Below, one piece after another: positions 43,983 to 52,652 of a stretch of DNA of 64,000 bases. Positions within the stretch are counted from its first letter, which is position 1. Each line of letters opens with the position of its first letter. Location of the stretch: positions 1 through 64,000 of the forward strand of contig NZ_JAETXX010000014.1 in the NCBI RefSeq assembly GCF_021764745.1. The letters are read 5' to 3'. Under the pieces are notes generated by a model. The model was not told where the DNA came from. It made no database searches and saw only the letters and a list, made by a program, of their open reading frames with translations. A program made the translations under genes and the position numbers. This stretch comes from Joostella atrarenae (GTDB taxonomy: Bacteria > Bacteroidota > Bacteroidia > Flavobacteriales > Flavobacteriaceae).

Positions 43983-45566
43983 TTATGGTCTCAAAGAAGC
44001 TTCGGATACGCTTAAATTATCCATGTAAAAACTTATTGTTTCTGCATTTGCTTCGTTAAATCCTCTTATTTGAAATGTTTTATCTCCTGATTGGCTAAAT
44101 TCTACAAAAGTCGAGCTATATACCCATTCTCCAGTTTTAAAATCAGTTGAAAAGGTTGGATTACCAGCTACAGCCCAATCAGTATCAGGGAACCAGAAAA
44201 ACCTTAAATCTGGAGCCGAACCAGAAGGATCGTTATTTCCTAAACTAGTTACATATACCCAAACTCCAATCTCATATGTTTTTCCTGCTTCTACAGGAAA
44301 AGTAATTTCGTTTCCTGCATTATCCTTATGCCCTATAATCATTCCTCCAGCAGGATTCATTTCTATATAAGCACTGCTAGTACCATTTTGTGCTTGTGAG
44401 TTAGAGATGCTTAGTGTATATCCATCCCAAGGTGCTCCCCAAAACATATATGGCCAATTAGTTGCAGATGAATTTTCAAAGCTATAATCATATTCTGAAG
44501 ATTCTTTTAAAATATTTACCTTGTTAAAGATTACTTGCTGTTCGATAAAACTATCTGCTTTAACTCCATCTAATGTTGCCATATTACCAGGAGTATATGA
44601 TATTTTGATAATATCATCATTATAAATTTGTTCTCCTTCTAAAGAAATTAAAATAATGTTTCCTTCCTCATTGTCTACAGTTATAGAACTTATCATAGGA
44701 TTTAAAACAGTGGTACCATTTTCTAGAGATATTGTAAAATCGCTACTATTTAATGTAGAAGCATCCATTTCTCTACTATAAACTAACGCAATTTTCCCAT
44801 TTTTATCTGTAACTTTTTCTAAATCAACAGGGTCAGTAGAAGGAATTACTTTTATCAGATTTTTTAACGTTATAGTGTCACCACCAAAAGGTCTTTCTCT
44901 TGTAGCAGAAAAAGTAAGGTCATATACACCTTGCTTTTTATATTTAACATCTACTTCTGTATCTTCCCCTTCAAAAGTAGTTGGATCACCACCTTCAAAA
45001 TTCCATATAAATTCTTCAGGTTCTCCTTCTGTACTATATGTAAAACGAACAGATCTACTTGCTGTAACTTCATTTTCAGCATTATCATTCATTTTTAGTG
45101 CAGCACCTATAGTTCCATCTTTATTTATATAATTAGCTTTAATACTGCTATTTACTTTGCTTAGTACGGTAATTACTATAGTGGTGTCTAATTCTTTTCC
45201 CTTCAGGCTGGTTCCAACATAAGCATCTTTCTTAAATACTTGATGCAATTTAACATCGTGTTGTCCCGTTTTTTTGAAAATAACTTTAAGGTTCTCTTCT
45301 GAAGAGTTTATATCGTCCCCAGCGTTTAATATATCTGCAACTCCTTCTGGGAAAGTCCACAACCTTGATGATACCCCTGGAGAAATATCTCCAAAGGAAA
45401 TATCATTATTTACTTCAATTTTGTTTTCAAAATCCATTTCAGAAGTAAAAACAACACGGTGACTAGGTTCAATTAATTCGATGTCTTCATCATCACTACA
45501 AGAAGCGATAAAAAGAGAAATAACCATACCGAGCCATAGTATTTTATTTATATATAGTGGTTTCAT
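43983..45566 (-). CDS. PKD-domain surface glycan-binding lipoprotein
   Basis: An approximately 527-residue lipoprotein with lipobox LFIASC followed by SDDED. The start is set at the Met of MKPLYINK (45566); the longer frame from 45596 would overlap the susD stop. It has two PKD-like domains (about 50-130 and 150-235, with FIWNFEGGDPTTFEG), a bacterial Ig-like domain (about 240-340) and a C-terminal jelly-roll carbohydrate-binding-like domain (about 360-525). It follows susD by 10 bp, the usual place for a SusE/SGBP-type protein that binds the glycan at the cell surface. Confidence 0.82.
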   Translation of the reverse strand: MKPLYINKILWLGMVISLFIASCSDDEDIELIEPSHRVVFTSEMDFENKIEVNNDISFGDISPGVSSRLWTFPEGVADILNAGDDINSSEENLKVIFKKTGQHDVKLHQVFKKDAYVGTSLKGKELDTTIVITVLSKVNSSIKANYINKDGTIGAALKMNDNAENEVTASRSVRFTYSTEGEPEEFIWNFEGGDPTTFEGEDTEVDVKYKKQGVYDLTFSATRERPFGGDTITLKNLIKVIPSTDPVDLEKVTDKNGKIALVYSREMDASTLNSSDFTISLENGTTVLNPMISSITVDNEEGNIILISLEGEQIYNDDIIKISYTPGNMATLDGVKADSFIEQQVIFNKVNILKESSEYDYSFENSSATNWPYMFWGAPWDGYTLSISNSQAQNGTSSAYIEMNPAGGMIIGHKDNAGNEITFPVEAGKTYEIGVWVYVTSLGNNDPSGSAPDLRFFWFPDTDWAVAGNPTFSTDFKTGEWVYSSTFVEFSQSGDKTFQIRGFNEANAETISFYMDNLSVSEASLRP

Positions 45567-45576
45567 GTTAGTCTTT

Positions 45577-47307
45577 TTAATTATTAATTTGATCATTAGT
45601 TTGAAGTTCCTGTGAAGGAATTGGCAGGTAATTATGAGCTTCTGGAGTATAGTTATCAGCAGCTAAAAAGAAGTCTGGTCTAATACGTTCTTTAATAAAA
45701 AGTGGCGCTACACCATCTTCGGAAATTTCTAACTCTTCCAAATGATTTCCTCTCCATACTTCATCAGCTCTTAATTTTTGGAATACTTCATTGACTATTC
45801 CCCAACGTACTAGATCTTTCCATCGATGACCTTCATAACAAAGTTCCAATGGTCTTTCAACACGTTGAATATGTGTCATAACGTTATCTGCATTTGCTAC
45901 TACTAATGGTTGTGAACCATTCACTTGAACACTTATATGTAATTGTGGAAATTTACCTCCATTTTCATCCATATACTGTTGTAAAGTTTTTACACCAGCT
46001 CTACTTCTTACCATATCAATGTAGGTTATGGCGGTATTGTAATCTCCTGATGCATTTATAATAGCCTCGGCATACATCAGATAGACATCAGCCAAACGTA
46101 TATGCCTAAAATTAATACCAGATCTAGAGTTCGTGTCTTCTGATTTTAAATCATACCAATTAGTGAATTTTTTTATATAAGCACTTTGACCAAAGGCCCA
46201 ACCACCTTTTTCACCAATTTCTAAACCATAGTAAAGACCATCTCCATTGATAGGAACAATACTAGAATTCATTCTCTTTGAAAAAGTATTACCATCATTG
46301 ACACTATTAGTTGGATCAATTTCATCATTTACAAATAATTCATGCAAATAATAAGTAGGAATAAGGGTGTTATATCCACCAAAATTTAATTGCCCAAAAG
46401 CATTTGCCATTGTGGATGCTTCAGCACCAGTTTCGCTTGGAGTATCATCTACTGCAGCACCAGGAACACCAGGTCTTAATTCATCGGAATAGGCAACTTC
46501 AAATATAGATTCGCTATTAAATTCATTGAGATCTGTAAAGTTGTCCATAATATCTGGAGTTAATGCATAGATATTAGAATCTATTACCTCTTTAAATAGT
46601 GAAGCAGCTTGAGACCAATTTTTTGAGTATAAATAGTTCTTTGCTAATAAAGATGTTGCTGCACCCCAAGTTGCTCTTCCTTCATCTTCTGCACTCCATT
46701 CTAAAGGCAAATTATTTCTTGCGAATTCTAAATCAGGAATTATTACTTGGTTATTTACTTCTTCAATTGAAGAAAATGGTTGATTTAATTCTTCGTCAGT
46801 TTCCGCTACTTTAGTATGTATAATAGCACCATTATAGGTGTTAGCTATTTGGAAATAATAAAATGCTCTTAAAAACTTAGCTTGTGCTTCAATCTCTACT
46901 TTACTATTACCAGTAAATTTTGAGTCGTCTGCATCTTGAATGTATTGAATAACTTGATTTGCTCGAAACACACCAATGTATAGTTCATTCCATTTGTTTG
47001 TAACATAGTATGTAGCGTCGGTAAATGTAAGGTTTCTAAAAGCTGAAGGACGGTACCAAGATTCTGTCCCAGCGATGTCTCCCATAGCCATTTCATATTG
47101 TAATTCTCCACCGCTGACATTTTGGAATTGTAATGCTCCATAAGCAGCTGTTAATCCACTATTAAACTGTTTCTCAGTTTCCCAAAAGGTATCTGTCGTA
47201 ATAGCGTTTGGATTTTCAAGCTCTAAAAACTTATCTTCATCACAACTGCTAAAAGTTAGCAAAGTAATAATAGATAGTGCTGTTATATGTTTTCTATATA
47301 TTTTCAT
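45577..47307 (-). CDS. susD: SusD-like carbohydrate-binding lipoprotein
   Basis: A 576-residue lipoprotein with lipobox TFSSC followed by DEDKF. SusD traits: LELENPNAITTDTFWETEKQ at the start of the mature protein, EAQAKFLRAFYYFQIANTYN, FRHIRLADVYLMYAEAI and RVERPLELCYEGHRWKDLVRWG. It is 20 bp after the SusC at 47328-50414. It is longer than the partner of the first pair (519), and the loop inserts differ, consistent with another glycan. Confidence 0.95.
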   Translation of the reverse strand: MKIYRKHITALSIITLLTFSSCDEDKFLELENPNAITTDTFWETEKQFNSGLTAAYGALQFQNVSGGELQYEMAMGDIAGTESWYRPSAFRNLTFTDATYYVTNKWNELYIGVFRANQVIQYIQDADDSKFTGNSKVEIEAQAKFLRAFYYFQIANTYNGAIIHTKVAETDEELNQPFSSIEEVNNQVIIPDLEFARNNLPLEWSAEDEGRATWGAATSLLAKNYLYSKNWSQAASLFKEVIDSNIYALTPDIMDNFTDLNEFNSESIFEVAYSDELRPGVPGAAVDDTPSETGAEASTMANAFGQLNFGGYNTLIPTYYLHELFVNDEIDPTNSVNDGNTFSKRMNSSIVPINGDGLYYGLEIGEKGGWAFGQSAYIKKFTNWYDLKSEDTNSRSGINFRHIRLADVYLMYAEAIINASGDYNTAITYIDMVRSRAGVKTLQQYMDENGGKFPQLHISVQVNGSQPLVVANADNVMTHIQRVERPLELCYEGHRWKDLVRWGIVNEVFQKLRADEVWRGNHLEELEISEDGVAPLFIKERIRPDFFLAADNYTPEAHNYLPIPSQELQTNDQINN

Positions 47308-47327
47308 AATAAATTAATGATCTAATT

Positions 47328-50300
47328 TTAAAAGTGTAATTGTACTCCAAGTAAAAATTGTCGTGCTACAGGATAATTTCCCCTATCAATTCCTCTTGTA
47401 AAAATTCCATCTCCACCTACCTCTGGATCGTATCCATTATAATTAGTGAAAGTAAATGGGTTTGTTGCAGAAATATATAGTCTAGCAGACTCCATACCCA
47501 AAGTAGGAATGTCTTTTATAGTATATCCTAAACTCATGTTTCTAATTCTTAAATAGGTACCATCTTCTAGAAAATAGTCTGATCTTGCTCTGACATTGTT
47601 ATGTAGCGCGTCTTCACGATCCGTAGGAACATCAGAATTTGGATTTTGCGGAGACCACATATAATATTGTTCTAGATGTCTTCCTTGAGTGTAAGCATAA
47701 TAGCGAGCACCATTATATATCTCGGCACCCTGAGAATAATAACTTTGTATGTAGAAATCGAAATTTTTATAGTCTACATTTAAGCTTAAACCAGCTTCAA
47801 ATTCTGCCTGTCCTGAACCAGAATAGACACGATCGTTATCATCGATAACATTATTTCCGTCTGTATCCTTATACATCATGTCCCCTAATTGTGCACTTGG
47901 ATTGATGGTTTTATATGCGTCTAATTGTTCTTGAGTTTTAATAACTCCATCATTCTGCACTAAGAAGAAAGAACCAGCTTCGTATCCTTCTGCTAAATAT
48001 GTTGTATAGTCAATATTAGGTCCTAATGAAACAGCAGGTCTACCATTGGCATAACCTCTTTCAATTCCATTTAAGTCCGTTACTTCATTTTCATTTTTAG
48101 TAAACGTTCCGCTTATAGTATAACCAAAATCTCTATTTTCAGATCTATGTTTATAGCTTAAAGCTAATTCAATTCCCTTATTAACCATATTACCAGCATT
48201 AACCACCTTTGTATCATAAACACCGTCTGCTCGAGGCTGGTATGTACCTGTAGATGCTGGAAGACGCTCTTCTAAGAGCATATCTTCTTTTAGGTTTTCA
48301 TATAAATCTAAAGTGAAATTAAATTTGTTTTTAAACATGGTTAGATCAAGTCCTATGTTTTTAGATACTGTAGTTTCCCATTTTATATCTGGATCTACAT
48401 ACGTACGTTGTGTTAATCCGTAGTTTAATTCTTCATTAGCTCCAAAAGGGTAATTAACACCGCTTTCGATAACTGGAATGTAGGAATATGAAGAAATGTT
48501 TTGGTTTCCTAACTCAGCCCAACTTAATCTTAGTTTTAGTTGATTAATGAAAGTTACATTTTCAAAAAATTTCTCTTCATGGATATTCCAACCAGCTGAA
48601 AATCCATAAAAATCTCCATATCGGTTACTTTCCGAAAATCTTGAAGAACCATCTCTTCTATAACTTGCAGATAATAAGTATTTTTCATCAAAATTATATT
48701 GAACTCTACCTAGTTTACCAGCTAATCTTCTTTCATCATTATAAGTGTTTGGTAAAATAGCTTCACTACCAGATCCTAATGTCTGAGATCCATTTCCAGA
48801 TTCTTCGCTATAAATAACACCAGTACCCAATGTTTTAGAAATAAACTTCTCGTATGAGAGCACAGCTAATAAATCTAAATTATGTTTCCCAAATGATTTT
48901 TTATAGGCTAATTGGTTTTCTATAACATCTCTTTCAGTCCAAATAAAGTCTTCGTTTAATATAGCTTGCTCTCTAGAAGCTGTAGGATTTAGTCCTTCTG
49001 TATCATATACTAAATATTGTGGTTGAAAAAATTTGCGACGATACTCCCAAGTATTTCTACCAAGATTAACTTTATAAGTAAACCCATCGAATATTTCATA
49101 TTGAAGGTTTGCTGCAATATTTACACTCTCGGTGTTGCGCTTATCAATATTTTCTAATTGTTGTGATAAGTAGCTATATAAAATGGCATTTCTTACGGGA
49201 ATCTCCACACCATTTCCACCAACAGTTTGTAGTCCATCCAATGGCGGTTGCCATGGTCTTTGTGCGATTGCATACTCATAAAGAGCCCATGGCTCTTGTT
49301 CTGTATTTTCGTCTGTATATCCAATAGTTGCAAAAGCTTTAAAACGTCCTTTTCTATATTCTCCTGTTAACCTCGTAGTAAGTCGGTTAAATCCTGAATT
49401 AATTAAAACTCCTTCTTGATCGAAGTAATTTGTATTAAAACTAAGCGAGAGGTTCTCACTTCCACCAGAAACTCCTAACGTGTAATTTCTTATGGTAGCT
49501 CCATCATTTTGGACACCATCAACAAAATCAGAATCATAATCTAATGCATTAGGATTAAAGAAAAATATTAATGGGTCTCTTCCTAAAGCTTCAAGCTTTA
49601 TTTCCTCCTCATACATTTGTTGTTGTGTATTCATTAAGGGAGTTCCAGAAGTGATATCTTGAATACTAGTATAAGTACTAAAGTCTACTTTAATGCTTCC
49701 TGCTTTCCCTTTTTTTGTAGTAATGAGCACAACACCATTAGATGCTCGCGTACCATAGATAGATGCAGCAGCTCCATCTTTTAAAATATCTATGGTTTGT
49801 ATTAATTCTGGAGAGATATTTGGATTTCCTTCATATGGAATCCCATCCACAACATATAATGGCCCTAATGCATTTGCACTTACAGAACCAAGCCCTCTAA
49901 TTTGTACATTAGCAGCTTCTCCAGGTCTACCACTACTAGCTTGAATATTTACCCCAGCCACTTGACCTTGTAATGCAGTACCTAGATCGGAGGTTGCTGT
50001 TTTTTGAATAATATCATCTCCAACACTAACAACAGCTCCAGTTACTTCTTTCTTTTTTTGAGTACCATAACCTACCACAACAACTTCCTCTAAATCTGAA
50101 GCATCTATTTCTAGTGATACATCAATAGTACTTTTACCATTAATAGGTATTTCTTGACTTTTAAATCCGATATAACTAAAAGTTAGTACATCATCTTTAG
50201 TTACAGTTAAACTATAGTTACCATCAAAGTCAGTTACGGTACCGTTAGTTGTTCCTTTTACCATGACATTCACTCCTCCTAATGGCATGTCATCTGTTTT

Positions 50301-50414
50301 AACATTTCCGTTAACCTTAATGCTTTGTGCATAGGTGAGGGTAACACTAAATAACAAAACCCATAAGAGTATTTGTGATTTAAGTTTCCTTTCTACAGGT
50401 AATTTAATTTTCAT
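47328..50414 (-). CDS. susC: SusC-like TonB-dependent oligosaccharide transporter
   Basis: A 1028-residue SusC-type transporter. Signal peptide ends near TYAQS, then the CarboxypepD-like domain (GGVNVMVKGTTNGTVTDFDG), the linker LEEVVVVGYGTQKKKEVTGA, a plug with QIRGLGSVSANALGPLYVVDG, and a barrel ending FLLGVQLHF. It heads the operon that also carries susD, the PKD lipoprotein, KDG kinase, KDPG aldolase, the TIM barrel and the SSS symporter. It probably imports agar/porphyran oligosaccharides. A TGTCTAGT box with a -7-like element lies upstream. Confidence 0.95.
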   Translation of the reverse strand: MKIKLPVERKLKSQILLWVLLFSVTLTYAQSIKVNGNVKTDDMPLGGVNVMVKGTTNGTVTDFDGNYSLTVTKDDVLTFSYIGFKSQEIPINGKSTIDVSLEIDASDLEEVVVVGYGTQKKKEVTGAVVSVGDDIIQKTATSDLGTALQGQVAGVNIQASSGRPGEAANVQIRGLGSVSANALGPLYVVDGIPYEGNPNISPELIQTIDILKDGAAASIYGTRASNGVVLITTKKGKAGSIKVDFSTYTSIQDITSGTPLMNTQQQMYEEEIKLEALGRDPLIFFFNPNALDYDSDFVDGVQNDGATIRNYTLGVSGGSENLSLSFNTNYFDQEGVLINSGFNRLTTRLTGEYRKGRFKAFATIGYTDENTEQEPWALYEYAIAQRPWQPPLDGLQTVGGNGVEIPVRNAILYSYLSQQLENIDKRNTESVNIAANLQYEIFDGFTYKVNLGRNTWEYRRKFFQPQYLVYDTEGLNPTASREQAILNEDFIWTERDVIENQLAYKKSFGKHNLDLLAVLSYEKFISKTLGTGVIYSEESGNGSQTLGSGSEAILPNTYNDERRLAGKLGRVQYNFDEKYLLSASYRRDGSSRFSESNRYGDFYGFSAGWNIHEEKFFENVTFINQLKLRLSWAELGNQNISSYSYIPVIESGVNYPFGANEELNYGLTQRTYVDPDIKWETTVSKNIGLDLTMFKNKFNFTLDLYENLKEDMLLEERLPASTGTYQPRADGVYDTKVVNAGNMVNKGIELALSYKHRSENRDFGYTISGTFTKNENEVTDLNGIERGYANGRPAVSLGPNIDYTTYLAEGYEAGSFFLVQNDGVIKTQEQLDAYKTINPSAQLGDMMYKDTDGNNVIDDNDRVYSGSGQAEFEAGLSLNVDYKNFDFYIQSYYSQGAEIYNGARYYAYTQGRHLEQYYMWSPQNPNSDVPTDREDALHNNVRARSDYFLEDGTYLRIRNMSLGYTIKDIPTLGMESARLYISATNPFTFTNYNGYDPEVGGDGIFTRGIDRGNYPVARQFLLGVQLHF

Positions 50415-50441
50415 AAATTGTTAGTTTTAGTTAATTACCTA

Positions 50442-50488
50442 CAAATGTTGTTAATATTACCTTAAACATGCTTTAAATTAACTAGACA
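50442..50488 (-). promoter_or_regulatory. TGTCTAGT box and -7-like element of the second susC
   Basis: On the minus strand TGTCTAGT (50488-50481, extending to TGTCTAGTTAAT) is followed after exactly 31 bases by AACATTTG (50449-50442), a 7 of 8 match to TAnnTTTG. The GH2 gene has the same box and the same 31-base spacing. Confidence 0.55.
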
Positions 50489-50563
50489 AGAACTGAACAA
50501 AACTGTACAAATTTTTAAAAACAACTAGATTTCAAATGAACAATAATTTAGCTTTATAATTAC

Positions 50564-50578
50564 AACTAACTGTTAGTT
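50564..50578. promoter_or_regulatory. CTAA-N3-TTAG dyad upstream of the second susC
   Basis: AACTAAC-T-GTTAGTT is a perfect 15-bp dyad. Its core CTAA-CTG-TTAG equals the core of the two dyads upstream of the GH2 gene. Confidence 0.45.
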
Positions 50579-50655
50579 AGTTTCTTGTGTTTATTTTGCG
50601 TAGGTTTTTGATTTTAAGTAACTATACTTTTTATTTAAAAGTGCTTGATTAGTAA

Positions 50656-52269
50656 TTAGAATTGATTGATAAAGTCTTCTAGATTATCCTCTCTATTTAA
50701 GTTCAATTTTTTTCTGAGTCTATATCTAGATGTGTGTACACTTTCTACAGAAATACCTAATAAACGAGCCATGTCTTTACTCGCAAAATTTAGACGAACC
50801 AATGCGCATATTTTTTGATCTGTTTGACTAAGTTGCGGAAACTTATCTTTTAAATTATCATAGAAACTTTGATTGATAGCAGTGAATCTAACTTCAAATT
50901 CAGACCAATTTTTTGAAGGACTTCCTTGAAATCTTTTTAAAGCTCGTAGTATAACTTTTTTGTTAAGAGCTTCATCTGTTCCTTCAATTTTCTTTTGGAT
51001 ACCTGCAATGAACTCATCTTTTTCTATGTGACGGAGGGAGGCTTGTGTGAGTTCTTTATTTTTTAATTCTAGTACTTCATTTTTTTTCTGAAGTTTTAAT
51101 TTTTGTTTTTCTGAGAGAATCCTTTTCTCATTTTTATGCTTAAGTTTTATTTGTCTTATTAAGATAAATCCATAGAAAATGATTGAAATAATTACGATTA
51201 CTAAAATGATAGATTTTAACAACCAAATTTTATCTTCTTGCTCGTAATTTTCTAAAAGTTGTGCATTTAGGGCATCTTCTTGCTTTTCTTTTTCAATTCT
51301 ATATTGATCTTTTATTTCTATAAGGTGTTTGCTATTTTCACTTTTTAATCCAAAAATCTTATTGTTTAATTCAGTTTCTTTATTTAAATATTGGAAAGCG
51401 ACTTTGTAATTTTCCTTTTGTAAATAAATATTCTTTAGTCCTTCGTAGGCTTTTAGCTGGTAATTTAAATGACTTTTGCTGTTTTCGGAGAGCTTTAGAG
51501 ATGATTTATATTCCTCTAAACTTAAATCGTATTTTTTCATCATTCTATATACGTCTCCTTTCAGCACATGTATTACTACAAGATAGGTCTTGGAATTTTT
51601 GGAGAAATACTTTTGGCAGCTATTTAACTTCGAAATGGATTCTTTAAAATTACCATTGGTAGCATCTAAAAAACCTTCTTCTGCTTTAATGTAATAGCTT
51701 TCATAATTGGGACTAATTCTATTTTTCCATATTCTGCAAGAATCTAAATAATTACTTGCTTGTTTATACTCTTTATTTACTCTATGTAAGTTGAGAATTG
51801 AAAAATAATCACTTAGTACATATTCTTTAACGTTTGGATTTTTTTGAATTAACTCTTTTCTAATTTTAATAGCTCTATTAAAGTATTCTAATGCTTTTTC
51901 GTCTCTCTTGTAGAAACTATAAAGCCATCCAAGTTCATTATAAATTTTTGCTATGGATGCGCTATCTTTAGTTTTATCTGCTAGGAGTAACGCTTTCCAG
52001 TAACCATCATAAGATTTACTATAATTTAAATTATGACTGTATAAAGTCGAAAGTTCCATTAATGCATTTATGGCACTAATAGTATCATTACTTTTTAAAT
52101 TTTCATTAATTTTCTTCTGAAATAAAACAGCCGCGCTATCTGGATTCGTATGGATTAACTTTCTCGCAAGAACCAATGTGGTATTTTCTTGTCTATTAGA
52201 TTGAGCTAGTATGTTGGTGCTTATCAGAATTAATACTAGAGATAGAATTACTTTTTTTAAATTATCCAT
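50656..52269 (-). CDS. TPR-containing transcriptional regulator with LuxR-type HTH
   Basis: A 537-residue protein with a signal peptide (about 1-22), five or more TPR-like helical repeats (about 30-330), one transmembrane helix (about 351-372), a coiled-coil stretch (about 375-420) and a LuxR/GerE helix-turn-helix at the C-terminus (about 475-530, with LPQLSQTDQKICALVRLNFASKD region and ARLLGISVESVHTSRYRLRKKL). It senses through its periplasmic TPR part and acts on DNA from the membrane. Regulators of this build sit beside susCD loci in flavobacteria. It lies between the two units that share TGTCTAGT and CTAA-N3-TTAG elements, and is therefore the best candidate to bind them. Confidence 0.87.
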   Translation of the reverse strand: MDNLKKVILSLVLILISTNILAQSNRQENTTLVLARKLIHTNPDSAAVLFQKKINENLKSNDTISAINALMELSTLYSHNLNYSKSYDGYWKALLLADKTKDSASIAKIYNELGWLYSFYKRDEKALEYFNRAIKIRKELIQKNPNVKEYVLSDYFSILNLHRVNKEYKQASNYLDSCRIWKNRISPNYESYYIKAEEGFLDATNGNFKESISKLNSCQKYFSKNSKTYLVVIHVLKGDVYRMMKKYDLSLEEYKSSLKLSENSKSHLNYQLKAYEGLKNIYLQKENYKVAFQYLNKETELNNKIFGLKSENSKHLIEIKDQYRIEKEKQEDALNAQLLENYEQEDKIWLLKSIILVIVIISIIFYGFILIRQIKLKHKNEKRILSEKQKLKLQKKNEVLELKNKELTQASLRHIEKDEFIAGIQKKIEGTDEALNKKVILRALKRFQGSPSKNWSEFEVRFTAINQSFYDNLKDKFPQLSQTDQKICALVRLNFASKDMARLLGISVESVHTSRYRLRKKLNLNREDNLEDFINQF

Positions 52270-52361
52270 TCGCTATATAGGTGTTTGTTTGTATGTATTC
52301 AATGGTTATGTGGGGACTATTTTATTTAGTTGATAATTTATTTATCAAATTTATATCGAGT

Positions 52362-52449
52362 TGCTAATTGTTAGCATTAAACATTGTTTTTCTTTTTCTG
52401 CCTACAAATAAAATAAATGTCTAGTTAATATCGATGCTAAACTTTAGCA
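52362..52449. promoter_or_regulatory. Paired TGCTAA-N3-TTAGCA operators
   Basis: TGCTAA-TTG-TTAGCA at 52362-52376 and TGCTAA-ACT-TTAGCA at 52435-52449 are 15-bp dyads 73 bp apart centre to centre, close to seven helical turns. The second extends to 17 bp (ATGCTAAA-C-TTTAGCAT at 52434-52450). Confidence 0.6.
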
Positions 52450-52507
52450 TGTCTAGTTTTTGTCTAGTAAATTTTAACAAAAATCATCGAGGTTTGATAG
52501 AAATTTG
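52418..52507 (+). promoter_or_regulatory. Three TGTCTAGT boxes and -7-like element of the GH2 operon
   Basis: TGTCTAGT at 52418-52425, 52450-52457 and 52461-52468. The last is 31 bases before GAAATTTG at 52500-52507 (7 of 8 match to TAnnTTTG), identical spacing to the second susC. The first copy shares the longer TGTCTAGTTAAT with the susC site. Confidence 0.55.
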
Positions 52508-52652
52508 GTCTTCAAACCAAAACTAATACATCGATGAATATTTACAAGAGTCTCTCTTTTTACAATCTCTTCAATTTTATTGTTAAGTCACTTTAAATAT
52601 CTATAAGGTGATAATTAGTTCAAGATTTTACTAAAAATAGTATTGAGTAGAA

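Larger units (their letters stand above)
52270..52652. other. 383-bp divergent region between the regulator and GH2 genes
   Basis: It holds two CTAA-N3-TTAG dyads, three TGTCTAGT boxes, a -7-like element and a small leader inverted repeat (TTTGGT 52504-52509, ACCAAA 52516-52521). No coding sequence is supported. Confidence 0.75.

Noticed and set aside
45567-45596. Earlier start for the PKD lipoprotein
   Set aside because: The extra ten residues precede a normal signal peptide and overlap the susD stop. The Met at 45566 gives a standard lipoprotein signal.
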